Source: Rhizobiales bacterium 32-66-11 | GTDB taxonomy: Bacteria > Pseudomonadota > Alphaproteobacteria > Rhizobiales > Xanthobacteraceae | Length of the DNA stretch: 64,000 bases | NCBI GenBank assembly: GCA_002304505.1 | Contig: NCEH01000038.1 | Location: 25,500 to 89,499 of the forward strand | Direction of reading: 5' to 3' | Shown here: positions 25,207 through 33,313 of the stretch, piece after piece | Numbering within the stretch: position 1 is the first letter of the stretch | Layout: each line of letters opens with the position of its first letter | The notes under the pieces: generated by a model | Told to the model about the DNA's origin: nothing | Seen by the model: only the letters and a program-made list of their open reading frames with translations | Database searches by the model: none | Translations under genes and position numbers: made by a program

Positions 25207-25995
25207 TCAGGGCCGCACGGCGGGTGTCTCCAGGGGCAGGCCGGCGGCGCGCGACATGAGATAGAGTTCCAGGTCGATATATTCCGGGGCGCCGAGCTCA
25301 TAGGGTTCGGCCCGCACCCCCACCATGCAATTGCGCATCCGCCGTTGCAGCGAGCCCAGCGCCTGCCATTCCAGGCGATAGAGGGGATACCCATTGGGTT
25401 GCCCCTGGGTGATGGGACTGCCGCCGAGCCGCCCGCGCCAATTGTCGTCATGGCAAGAGGCGCAGGCGAGATCGAGCTGGCCCATGCGGCGTTCGAACAG
25501 GCGCCGGCCATTCTCCCGGAACGGCACAAGCCGCGCATCGGCCTCCGGCGTCACCGGCAGGCCGCGCGAGGGGTGCGCCACATAGGCGGTGAGCGCGAGC
25601 AGATCCTGTCCGTCGAGGGCCAGGGCGGTCGCGTTCTGCTGCCCGGTGCGGCATAGATTGATGCGTCCGGCGAGATCCACCGGGCGGTTCGCCCGCGCAT
25701 CGAAGGCGGGATAGCGCGTCGCGACCCCGCGCATGCTGGTCTGCGCCGCGCCATGGCAATCCGCGCAGGATTTTGCCGCCGCGCCGGCCGGCGCCTGCCA
25801 CAGCCGCTCCCCATCCAGAACCCAGAGCATGCCGGGATTGGCCGCGTCCTCGGCCTGCATGGCCCGGCTTTCCGCCGACATGAAATCGGCGCCGGACCTG
25901 CGATCCTGCGGGGCGATCTCCGCCGCGCCCGCCATGCCGCACGCCACCGCCGCGAGCAGGCCCCCCGCCACGCTGAACCTTAAGCGCCGCATCAC
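25207..25995 (-). CDS. soxA: Sulfur oxidation c-type cytochrome SoxA
   Basis: Periplasmic cytochrome of 262 residues with a signal peptide (cleavage near AGAAE, residue 25). In Sox systems SoxAX joins thiosulfate or a similar sulfane substrate to the SoxY cysteine. Two haem motifs are present: CADCH at Cys77-His81 and CASCH at Cys178-His182. The active-site cysteine ligand is Cys223 in RRMRNC followed by GVRAEP. So this is a dihaem SoxA with an intact catalytic cysteine. It is the last gene of the eight-gene operon; its start overlaps the soxZ stop (ATGA). Confidence 0.95.
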   Translation of the reverse strand: MMRRLRFSVAGGLLAAVACGMAGAAEIAPQDRRSGADFMSAESRAMQAEDAANPGMLWVLDGERLWQAPAGAAAKSCADCHGAAQTSMRGVATRYPAFDARANRPVDLAGRINLCRTGQQNATALALDGQDLLALTAYVAHPSRGLPVTPEADARLVPFRENGRRLFERRMGQLDLACASCHDDNWRGRLGGSPITQGQPNGYPLYRLEWQALGSLQRRMRNCMVGVRAEPYELGAPEYIDLELYLMSRAAGLPLETPAVRP

Positions 25996-26312
25996 GTCAC
26001 GACGATCTCGGCGCTGGCCGTATGCGTGAGGCCGGCATCGTCGGTCCAGGCGAAGGTCAGCGTGCCGCTCGTGGTCGCGCGGGTGGAAAAGGCGAGATAG
26101 GGATTGGCCGAAACGGCGGGATGAAAATCGGCCGCGAACACCTCCGCGCCGTCATAGGTGCAGACGAACCTTCGGATGATGTTGCGCGGGATCATCGCGC
26201 CGTTCGGGCCCTGGCGATAGCCGGTTTCCATGGGATGGGCGATCATGGCCCGGATCTCGACGATGTCCCCCGCCCGCGCGGTTTTCGGCACATTCACCAA
26301 AGCGCGCGTCAT
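25992..26312 (-). CDS. soxZ: Sulfur carrier partner protein SoxZ
   Basis: Immunoglobulin-like protein of 106 residues that binds SoxY and presents its C-terminal carrier arm. It matches SoxZ over its length: RALVNVPKTARAGDIVEIRA at the start, HPMETGYR, IPRNIIRRFVCTYDG and ANPYLAF. The cysteine in FVCTYDG is usual. There is no signal peptide, as expected, since SoxYZ is exported as a complex by the SoxY twin-arginine signal. It overlaps soxY and soxA by four bases on each side. Confidence 0.95.
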   Translation of the reverse strand: MTRALVNVPKTARAGDIVEIRAMIAHPMETGYRQGPNGAMIPRNIIRRFVCTYDGAEVFAADFHPAVSANPYLAFSTRATTSGTLTFAWTDDAGLTHTASAEIVVT

Positions 26313-26800
26313 GACAAATCCTCGATGCAGGCGGCGAGCGTGACGATGACGCCGGCGCGGCTCACCCAGAAGGTGCCGTCGCTCATCTGCGCCACCGCGA
26401 CCACGGTCTGGGAGGTGGCGAGGCGGATGCGCGTCGCCACCCGCGCGCGCCCGGCGCGGGGGCCGAGCTGGAACTGGATGATCTCGGCCTCGGGATTTTT
26501 CTCGTTGAACAGCGCGATGCGGCGCACATGGTCGGCTTCGCTCATGGGGCTGTCGACATCGATCACGACCCCCACCGCATTGCCGTTTTCCACCAGCGGC
26601 GGCAGGTCGAGCCGCACCCGCCCGTCGTGAAGCGGCGCGCCGCCGGTGAAGGTCAGGATCGCCTCGTCCAGCGTCGGCCGCGCCAGCGCCTCCAGGGGCA
26701 GCATGCACACCGTCAGCGCGCCCGCCCCCGCCGCGAGGAAGGCGCGCCGGGGAAGGCCGGACGCGGTCGGCACGTCACATGAGGCGGGTGCGTCCACCAT
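26309..26800 (-). CDS. soxY: Sulfur carrier protein SoxY with atypical C-terminus
   Basis: Periplasmic carrier of 163 residues with a twin-arginine signal (LPRRAFLAAGAGALTVCM). In known Sox systems intermediates are bound to the cysteine of a C-terminal GGCGG arm. Here the cysteine is Cys158 in VTLAACIEDLS: the flanking glycines are absent and five residues, two acidic, follow it. The rest (HVRRIALFNEKNPEAEIIQF, VVAVAQMSDGTFWV) is ordinary SoxY. The altered arm may suit a different substrate or partner. It lies 3 bp after soxX and overlaps soxZ. Confidence 0.9.
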   Translation of the reverse strand: MVDAPASCDVPTASGLPRRAFLAAGAGALTVCMLPLEALARPTLDEAILTFTGGAPLHDGRVRLDLPPLVENGNAVGVVIDVDSPMSEADHVRRIALFNEKNPEAEIIQFQLGPRAGRARVATRIRLATSQTVVAVAQMSDGTFWVSRAGVIVTLAACIEDLS

Positions 26801-26803
26801 GGC

Positions 26804-27280
26804 TCACTCCTTCAAGGTCGAAAGATAGGCGACGAGATCCTCGATCTCGCCCGCCGTCAGCAGCGGCTTTTCCCGCCACGCGGCGGCGACGCGCGGGGCA
26901 TCGGCGATGCGATAATAGGCCGGCATGAGGCTTTCGGGTTGCAGCGCTTTCATGTCGACGATCCGCAGGCGGATTTGCCCCGGCGACAGGCGATCGCCGA
27001 TCCCCGTCAGATCGGGGGCGAGCGTGCCTTGCAGTTGCACCGGCCCGAACGGCCCGGAATGGCACAGCACGCACAGGCTTTTGTGGCGATCCCCCATGAG
27101 CGCTGCCCCACGGGCCGCATCGCCCGCCTGCCCGGCGAGCGGACGCTCGATGGCATCGCCCGCGACCGCATAGGCCAATGGCGCTTCCTGCGCGTAAAGC
27201 GGCGGCGCGGCGAAAATGGCGAGCCCGGCGGCCAGGACGGACGCGAGGCTGGAGGAGGTGTCCGCGGGGCTCGCCGTCAC
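26804..27280 (-). CDS. soxX: Sulfur oxidation c-type cytochrome SoxX
   Basis: Monohaem cytochrome of 158 residues, partner of SoxA and electron acceptor of the SoxAX reaction. The signal peptide ends near LYAQ (residue 31). The haem motif CVLCH is at Cys70-His74, in the typical context LCHSGPFGPVQLQGTLAPDL, and the distal ligand is probably Met119 in LMPAYYR. IEDLVAYLSTLKE closes the protein. It overlaps fccB by four bases upstream. Confidence 0.95.
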   Translation of the reverse strand: MTASPADTSSSLASVLAAGLAIFAAPPLYAQEAPLAYAVAGDAIERPLAGQAGDAARGAALMGDRHKSLCVLCHSGPFGPVQLQGTLAPDLTGIGDRLSPGQIRLRIVDMKALQPESLMPAYYRIADAPRVAAAWREKPLLTAGEIEDLVAYLSTLKE

Positions 27281-28593
27281 GCGAAAACTTCCTGCGTGAT
27301 GGTGTCAAACCAGGCGCCCGCATAGCTCGCCTCCAGAGCACGCACCTCATGCGGCGCGCCGAGCGGGCTGACGCCGCCGGCGCCTGCCACCTCGGTCAGC
27401 AGGCCGGCGCTCGGATGATAGACGCCGGCAATGGAGATGCCATAGTCCGGCGCAACGAGGCTGTAGCAGGTGTTGATCAGCTTCGGCGCCTGCGGCGCGC
27501 GTTCGTGCAGGAGGGTCGCGACGGCGGCGGCGCAGACCTTGCCCTGGGCATTGGCGGTGAAGGCGGATTTCGGCATCGCCCCGCCGATCGCCGCATCGCC
27601 GATCACATGGATGCCGGCCTGGAGGCGGGATTCGAACGTCACCGGATCCACCGGACACCAGCCGGTGCGGTCCGCCACCCCTGCCGCCTGGGCGATGGCG
27701 CCGGCGCGCTGGGGCGGGATGACATTGATCACATGGCCCGTGTGATCGCCGAATTCGGTGACCAGCCTCTTGCCCGCGACATCCACCTCGGTGACGCGCC
27801 CGCCCTGCGAGAGGCCCACCCATTCGATGAGGCCGGGATAGAGATCCGCCCACGCCGCCTGGAACAGCCGCTGCTTGGAAAACGCATCCTTGGCATCGAG
27901 GATCACGAGCTTGGAACGCGGCTTGTGGGTCTTGAGGTAATAAGCGATCAGGCTTGCCCGCTCGTATGGCCCCGGCGGGCAGCGGAACGGATTGGCGGGC
28001 GCGCTGATGAGCACGACGCCGCCATCCTCCATCGCTTCGAGCTGGCTTCGCAGCAGCAGCGTCTGCGGGCCGGCCTTCCAGGCATGGGGCAGGAGCTTGG
28101 CCGCCGCGGCGTCATAACCGGGCACTGCGGTGAAATCCATGTCGATGCCCGGCGCCAGGACCAGGCGCCGGTAATCGAGCAGCGCGCCGTCCTCCAGGGT
28201 GACCCGGCGCGCCTGCGGATCGACCGCCACGGCGCGTCGGCGCACGCGCGTGATGCCGTCGCGGTCGAGCGCTGAATAATCGAAGCGTTGCGCCGCCATA
28301 TCCCGCAGGCCGGCGATGACGCCATTGCTGAACGGGCACGCGAGGTAATCCGCGTTGGGCTCGACCAGCGTCACGCCCAATGTCGGATCGGCGCGCTTCA
28401 GTTCCCGCGCGCAGGTCGCGCCGGCAAAGCCGCCGCCCACCACGATCACCGGTGCGCGCGCCTGCGCCAGCACGGCCGGCGCGCCGAGCGCCAGCGCCGC
28501 GCCACCGGCAAGGCCGGCGAGCACGCGCCTACGGCTGGGCGTTGGCCCGGCTGCCGGCGGCGATCCAGTCGGCGATGGCGCGTGTTTCCTCAT
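27277..28593 (-). CDS. fccB: Flavocytochrome c sulfide dehydrogenase flavoprotein subunit (FccB/SoxF-like)
   Basis: FAD enzyme of about 438 residues that oxidises sulfide or sulfane sulfur and passes electrons to a c-type cytochrome. A twin-arginine signal (SRRRVLAGLAGGAALALG) precedes the FAD motif VIVVGGGFAGATCAREL at ~49-65. The two redox-active cysteines of the family are present (Cys86 in LACPFSNGVI and one in NTCYSLVAPDYGISIAG). ATG 28593 overlaps fccA by 65 bp but is the nearest start that keeps the export signal; a GTG inside the signal is unlikely. It is coupled to soxX downstream. Confidence 0.9.
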   Translation of the reverse strand: MRKHAPSPTGSPPAAGPTPSRRRVLAGLAGGAALALGAPAVLAQARAPVIVVGGGFAGATCARELKRADPTLGVTLVEPNADYLACPFSNGVIAGLRDMAAQRFDYSALDRDGITRVRRRAVAVDPQARRVTLEDGALLDYRRLVLAPGIDMDFTAVPGYDAAAAKLLPHAWKAGPQTLLLRSQLEAMEDGGVVLISAPANPFRCPPGPYERASLIAYYLKTHKPRSKLVILDAKDAFSKQRLFQAAWADLYPGLIEWVGLSQGGRVTEVDVAGKRLVTEFGDHTGHVINVIPPQRAGAIAQAAGVADRTGWCPVDPVTFESRLQAGIHVIGDAAIGGAMPKSAFTANAQGKVCAAAVATLLHERAPQAPKLINTCYSLVAPDYGISIAGVYHPSAGLLTEVAGAGGVSPLGAPHEVRALEASYAGAWFDTITQEVFA

Positions 28594-28870
28594 CGGTGAA
28601 GCCCTTGGCGATGCGATCCATGACGGTGGCGGGACGCGCGCCGGTGCGGAACGCTTGCATGTCCGCGACGATCTCGCCCGCCGGGCGCCCGGCGAGCGCT
28701 GGAACCGCGCCTCCCGCCACACCGTGACAGCCTGAGCAGGACGAAGCGCCGGGCGGCGGTGCGGCGTGGGCGGCAGGCGCCCACAACAGGGCGCCGAGCG
28801 CGGCGACCGGAATCGCCGCGCCCAGGCGACGGGGCCGGGCGGTCCTGCCCGGCGCGGCCGCCCCGCTCAT
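28529..28870 (-). CDS. fccA: Small c-type cytochrome, partner of the FccB-like flavoprotein
   Basis: Monohaem cytochrome of 113 residues: signal peptide to about residue 37, haem motif CSGCH near residue 45, then a short cytochrome c fold (GRPAGEIVADMQAFRTG, FTDEETRAIADWIA). The order cytochrome then flavoprotein, and their overlap, make it the likely electron acceptor of the FccB-like subunit. Some FccA and SoxE proteins are dihaem, so the name is by position. Its ATG overlaps the iorB stop. Confidence 0.85.
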   Translation of the reverse strand: MSGAAAPGRTARPRRLGAAIPVAALGALLWAPAAHAAPPPGASSCSGCHGVAGGAVPALAGRPAGEIVADMQAFRTGARPATVMDRIAKGFTDEETRAIADWIAAGSRANAQP

Positions 28871-31044
28871 GCGAGCGGATGGTTCTTCAGCGGCAGGGTG
28901 CGGATGCGCTTTCCGGTCGCCGCGAACAAGGCGTTCAACACCGCCGGCGCGGCCACCGCGATGGTCGGCTCCCCCACCCCGCCCCAGAAGCCGCCGGAGG
29001 GCATGACGATGGTTTCCACCGCCGGCATTTCCGCGAGGCGTAGCACCTCATAGGTGTCGAAATTCTCCTGCTCCATGCGGCCGCCCTTCACAGTGCACTC
29101 GCCATAAAGGCACGCCGACAGTCCATAGACGAAGGAGCCCTCCACCTGGCGCTCGATCTGCGCCGGGTTCACGGCATGCCCGGCATCGGTGGCGGCGACG
29201 ATCCGATGGATCTTCAACTGCCCCTTGTCCACCGACACCTCGGCGGCGGCGGCGACATAGCTGCCGAAGCCCATGGTGTGGGCGATGCCGCGATGAACCC
29301 CGGCCGGCGCCGGCTTGTCCCAGTCGATGCGCGCGGCCACCGCCTCCAGCACCCCGCGATGCTTGGGATGGTTTGCCATGAGCTTGCGCCGGAACGCGAG
29401 CGGATCAACACCCGCCGCGTGCGCCAGCTCGTCCATGAAGCATTCCATGTAGAGCGTGTTCTGGTTGAGGTTCACCCCGCGCCAGAAGCCCGGCGGGATC
29501 GGCGGATTGCGCATGGCGTGGTCCACCAGCACATTGGGGATGGTATAGCCCATATGGCCTTCCGGGCTGTTCGCCGTCAGGCCCTGAAACACCACCGGGT
29601 CCATGCCGCCCTGCATGCCTTCCGGCCGCACCGCCGCGAGGATCGACTGGCCGGAAATGCGCATGTGGAAGACGGTCAGATTGCCCTGCGCATCGAACCC
29701 GCCGGTCAGCTTGGCCTGGGTGATCGGATGGTAGGCGCCATGGAGCATGTCCTCCTCGCGCGACCACAGCAGCTTCACCGGCGTGCCGGGCATCTGCTTG
29801 GCGATCAGCACCGCCTGGCGAACATAATCCTGGAAATTGCCGCGCCGGCCGAATCCGCCGCCCAGCAGCAGCTTGTGCACGTCGCACTTCTGCACCGGCA
29901 GTCCGGCCGCCTCCGCCGCGACGGCAAGGCTGGCTTCGCCGTTCTGGGTCGGTACCCACACCTCGCATTTATCCGCCGTATAGAGCGCCGTCGCGTTCAT
30001 CGGCTCCATGGTTGCGTGGTTGAGATAGGGGAAGGAATAGGTCGCGGTGACGGTCTTGGCGGCACCGGCCAGCGCGGCCTTCGCGTCTCCCTGCTTGTTG
30101 CCCACGAAGGCGTCCGGCGCATCGAGGCCGGCGGCCAGGGTGCCGGCGATGTCGGCGCTGGAGAGGTTTTTGTTCGGGCCCTCGTCCCAGGTGATGGGCA
30201 AAGCGTCGAGCGCGGTCTTGGCCTGCCACCAGGTGTCGGCGACCACCGCCACCGCATTGTCGTCCACCTGCACCACCTTGCGCACGCCGGGCTTGCCGGC
30301 GACCGCAGCCGCATCGAAACTTGCCACCTTCCCGCCGAACACCGGACAGGCCTTGATGGTCGCGACCAGCATGCCCGGCAGGCGCAGGTCCGCCCCGTAG
30401 ATCTGCTTTCCGGTCAACTTGTCCGCCGTATCGAGCCGCGGCAAGGGCTTGCCGGCGATGGTCCAGTCCTTGGGATCCTTGAGCTTGATATTGATCGGCG
30501 GCGTCTGGGCTGCGGCGGCATCGGCCACCTTGCCAAAAGTGGTGGTGCGGCCGCTCGCCGTGTGGGTGATCACCCCCTTCGCGGCCTTGCAGTCGCCGGC
30601 CGGAACCTTCCATTGCGCGGCGGCGGCGGCGATCAGCATTTCGCGGGCGGCGGCACCACCCTGGCGCACATAGCTTTCCGAATCCCGGATGCCCCGGCTG
30701 CCGCCGGTGGAATAGCTGCCCCACACCCGGTTGCGGGCGAGATTTTCACCCGGCGTCGGATATTCCGTCGTCACCTTGGACCAGTCGCACTCCAGCTCCT
30801 CGGCCACCAATTGGGCAAGGCCGGTCAGCGTGCCCTGCCCCATCTCCGAGCGGGCGATGCGGATGATGACGGTTTCGTCGGGCTTAACCACCACCCACGC
30901 ATTCACCTCCGGCGGAAGAGCCGAAGCCCCCTGCGCCATCGCCGCGTCGGCGAACGGCACATGGAAGCCCAAGGTGAAGCCGCCGATGGCGGCGGCGGAG
31001 CCGGCGATGAAGGCGCGGCGCGATACGTTCGGCTGATAGGTCAT
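28867..31044 (-). CDS. iorB: Xanthine dehydrogenase family molybdopterin-binding subunit (IorB/aldehyde oxidase type)
   Basis: Molybdenum hydroxylase large subunit of 725 residues, exported by a twin-arginine signal (SRRAFIAGSAAAIGGFTLG). The molybdopterin segment LLLGGGFGRRGNFQDYVRQA and the late WGGVGEPTIAVAAPA, with the base-acting glutamate of the family, are present. The start is MTYQPN at 31044; five upstream codons are also open. IorB-like enzymes hydroxylate N-heterocycles or oxidise aldehydes in the periplasm with a 2Fe-2S subunit and pass electrons to cytochrome c. Being second in an operon with fccAB and soxXYZA is unusual. Confidence 0.92.
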   Translation of the reverse strand: MTYQPNVSRRAFIAGSAAAIGGFTLGFHVPFADAAMAQGASALPPEVNAWVVVKPDETVIIRIARSEMGQGTLTGLAQLVAEELECDWSKVTTEYPTPGENLARNRVWGSYSTGGSRGIRDSESYVRQGGAAAREMLIAAAAAQWKVPAGDCKAAKGVITHTASGRTTTFGKVADAAAAQTPPINIKLKDPKDWTIAGKPLPRLDTADKLTGKQIYGADLRLPGMLVATIKACPVFGGKVASFDAAAVAGKPGVRKVVQVDDNAVAVVADTWWQAKTALDALPITWDEGPNKNLSSADIAGTLAAGLDAPDAFVGNKQGDAKAALAGAAKTVTATYSFPYLNHATMEPMNATALYTADKCEVWVPTQNGEASLAVAAEAAGLPVQKCDVHKLLLGGGFGRRGNFQDYVRQAVLIAKQMPGTPVKLLWSREEDMLHGAYHPITQAKLTGGFDAQGNLTVFHMRISGQSILAAVRPEGMQGGMDPVVFQGLTANSPEGHMGYTIPNVLVDHAMRNPPIPPGFWRGVNLNQNTLYMECFMDELAHAAGVDPLAFRRKLMANHPKHRGVLEAVAARIDWDKPAPAGVHRGIAHTMGFGSYVAAAAEVSVDKGQLKIHRIVAATDAGHAVNPAQIERQVEGSFVYGLSACLYGECTVKGGRMEQENFDTYEVLRLAEMPAVETIVMPSGGFWGGVGEPTIAVAAPAVLNALFAATGKRIRTLPLKNHPLA

Positions 31045-31055
31045 GTCACCCTCCC

Positions 31056-31526
31056 TCACCCGGCCTGCTTGGTGGCGCCGCCCTCGGCGGCCATGTGGAT
31101 CGCCGCGCGCACCTTGGGATAGGTGCCGCAGCGGCAGATGTTAGTGATCTCGGCGGAGATATCGTCGTCGCTCGGCTTGGGATTTTGTTGCAGCAGCGCC
31201 GCCGAGGCCATGATCATGCCGGACTGACAATAGCCGCATTGCGGAACGTCGAGCGCCAGCCAGGCCCTCTGCACCGGATGGCTGCCATCGGGCGAGAGCC
31301 CCTCGATGGTGACGATCTTCTGGTCATCCCCGACCGCGCTGACCGGCAGCGCGCAGGAGCGCGTGGCGACGCCGTCGATATGCACGGTGCAGGCGCCGCA
31401 TTGGGCGATGCCGCAGCCGAACTTGGTGCCGGTGAGGCCCACCTGTTCTCGGATCACCCAGAGCAGCGGAGTATCGGGATCGACTTCGACGTCCCGAATC
31501 TGGCCATTGATGGTCAATCGAGCCAT
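31056..31526 (-). CDS. iorA: (2Fe-2S)-binding subunit, IorA/XDH small subunit family
   Basis: Iron-sulfur subunit of 156 residues. The N-terminal plant-ferredoxin-type cluster uses Cys38, Cys43, Cys46 and Cys58 ([17 protein letters not shown]). The C-terminal four-helix domain binds the second cluster ([10 protein letters not shown] and [11 protein letters not shown]). It has no signal peptide, so it is exported together with the large subunit. It is the first gene of the eight-gene operon, 11 bp before iorB, and lies downstream of the TGTCGCA repeat region. Confidence 0.93.
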   Translation of the reverse strand: MARLTINGQIRDVEVDPDTPLLWVIREQVGLTGTKFGCGIAQCGACTVHIDGVATRSCALPVSAVGDDQKIVTIEGLSPDGSHPVQRAWLALDVPQCGYCQSGMIMASAALLQQNPKPSDDDISAEITNICRCGTYPKVRAAIHMAAEGGATKQAG

Positions 31527-31953
31527 GTTGATCTCCTGAAGGACGAGGCTTTTAGGTCGAGGCTTTCGGCGCGCCCGCGCGTCACGGCGCAGGAGCCTGC
31601 CCTGCAGGTGCCGGGGGACGCGCCGGTTGAATCCAGTTGAAGCCTAGGCGGGAGCTGTCGCAGAACCTTGCCCGGCGGGGCGGGGTTTGTCGCAAGCTGT
31701 CGCAGAACCGACCGCGCATAAGAATTGATACAATTTCAGATCGGCATGGCGCCCGGCGCCATCGCCCGCGCTGATCGCAGAATTTTGCCAGGAACGCGCG
31801 AAACTGTCGCAGATTGTGACACGCGGGCGCGGTGTTGCGGCTCGATACCCTCCGCCCGCGTGCCGTTCACCGCCGAATCCGCGTGAACCGCCGCGTGCCA
31901 TGTGGAACACCATCCGAAATGCGTCGGAAGGCGCGAATCTGCCGGGGTGTGAC
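31527..31953. other. 427-bp divergent region between iorA and the acid phosphatase gene
   Basis: No gene is supported. The right half has the TGTCGCA repeats described separately. Promoters for the iorA operon (minus strand) and the phosphatase gene (plus strand) should be here; I could not fix either by consensus. Confidence 0.6.
31655..31814. promoter_or_regulatory. Repeated CTGTCGCAGAA motif upstream of the ior-fcc-sox operon
   Basis: AGCTGTCGCAGAACC occurs at 31653-31667 and again at 31695-31709 (42 bp apart, four helix turns). A further TGTCGCA at 31688 lies 10 bp before the second copy. Variants are CTGATCGCAGAA at 31771 and CTGTCGCAGAT at 31804. Repeats on one face of the helix at 10-bp steps suggest cooperative binding of a response regulator. 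A similar motif occurs upstream of the small exported protein gene at the other end of the operon. Confidence 0.5.
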
Positions 31954-33285
31954 GTGCCGTATATTTTCGTCCTGCGAGCCGTTTTCCTGATCTTTTCCGC
32001 CCTCTGCGCCCTGGCGCTGGCCGATGCCGGCGTGGCACAGGCACAGGCGCCGGCCGGGCTCTCCCCGCCGGCGGGCGCGCGCCTCCAGGGCGTGGTGCTT
32101 TTGAGCCGCCATGGCCTGCGCGGCCCCACAAAGGCCACCCGCTGCGCGCCAGCGACGTCGGGCGCCTGCTTCGACGCGCTCGCGAGCCGACCCTGGCCGG
32201 CGGATGTCGCAGCCGGACACCTGCTGCAGGAAGGCTATGGCCGCGTCGCCCGGCTCGGCCGATTTTATCGCACCCATTATGCCGCGCTCGGCCTCTTGCC
32301 CGGCGGCGCCTGCCCCCCGCCCGACGCCGCCGCCTTCACCGCCGATCGCTCCGAGCGCACCATCGTCACGGCGGGCGCGCTGATGGACGCCATGTTCCCC
32401 GGCTGCGCGATCCCCCGCTGGTCGGTCAGCGCCGATGTCTATAAGGGGCCGTCCTGCGGCTTCGATCCCGCGCTGGCGGCACGGGCCGCGCAGGCGATGG
32501 CGGGCGGCTCCTGGGCGATGGCGGCGGCGGGAGAGCTGCGCGCGCCCCTTGCCGCCATGGATGCGGCGCTCGGCCCGTTTTCCGCTGCCGGCTGCGCGGC
32601 CCACGGCGCCGCCGCCCCGTGCGCGCTCGCAAGCGTGCCGGTTTCCGCAGATGCGCCGGGGCCGATCGCCCTCGCCACCGCGCCGTCCGAGCAATTCCTG
32701 ATGCAATATGCCGCCGGCCACCCGCCCGATCAGGTGGCGTGGGGCCGGCTGGAGGCGGCGAGCGGCCGTCCGCTGCCGGAGGCGCTCACGTTCGTCAGCA
32801 CCATCCATGCCTTCTACGACCGCGCCGCGCACATGCCGAAATACCAGGCCGTGAAGAAGGGATCGCCGGTGCTTGCCCGGGTTCTGGAGGCGCTGGAGGC
32901 GACGGCGGGCGAAGGTCCTGCGCTCCAGGTCTTCGCCAGCCACGACGATCTGATCTTGAATGTCGCGGGCATGCTCGATCTGCGCTGGCAGCTTGAAAGC
33001 TATCAGCCCGAGCAGGTGCCGCCGGGCGGCGCCATCGCCTTCGAGCTGTGGCGCAGCGCAGAGGGCGAAAGCATGGTGCGCCTGGTCTATTTCGCCCAGA
33101 CCATCACGCAGATGCACGTGGACGCGGTGCTCTCCGACGCCGCCCCGCCAGCCATGGCGCTGCTGCCACTTCCCGCCTGTGAAACCGGCGCGGATGGCCT
33201 GTGCCCCTTTGCGCGCTTCCGGCAGATCGCGCGCGAGGCCATCGACCCGGCGTGCGTGGGAAAGCCGGAGCGGTCCTCGCCCTGA
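31954..33285 (+). CDS. Periplasmic histidine-type acid phosphatase (AppA/phytase-like, branch 2)
   Basis: Histidine acid phosphatase of about 443 residues. The GTG at 31954 gives a clean signal peptide (FVLRAVFLIFSALCALALA, cleavage near AQAQA), with GGGG upstream; longer open frames add residues of no value. The catalytic RHGLRGP is at residues 52-58 (His53 phosphorylated in the family) and the acid pair is in SHDDLILN. Several cysteine pairs fit periplasmic disulfides. It hydrolyses phosphomonoesters, possibly sugar phosphates or phytate. It diverges from the ior operon. Confidence 0.88.
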   Translation: MPYIFVLRAVFLIFSALCALALADAGVAQAQAPAGLSPPAGARLQGVVLLSRHGLRGPTKATRCAPATSGACFDALASRPWPADVAAGHLLQEGYGRVARLGRFYRTHYAALGLLPGGACPPPDAAAFTADRSERTIVTAGALMDAMFPGCAIPRWSVSADVYKGPSCGFDPALAARAAQAMAGGSWAMAAAGELRAPLAAMDAALGPFSAAGCAAHGAAAPCALASVPVSADAPGPIALATAPSEQFLMQYAAGHPPDQVAWGRLEAASGRPLPEALTFVSTIHAFYDRAAHMPKYQAVKKGSPVLARVLEALEATAGEGPALQVFASHDDLILNVAGMLDLRWQLESYQPEQVPPGGAIAFELWRSAEGESMVRLVYFAQTITQMHVDAVLSDAAPPAMALLPLPACETGADGLCPFARFRQIAREAIDPACVGKPERSSP

Positions 33286-33313
33286 CCGGCCGCGCCCGCC
33301 TCACACCCGCACC

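Noticed and set aside
29176..31122. Very long open frame on the plus strand opposite iorB
   Set aside because: It is an antisense shadow caused by high GC and codon bias of iorB; no family similarity, no ribosome binding site. The same applies to long frames opposite purK (3389-4963) and the DctM-type gene (36027-37772).
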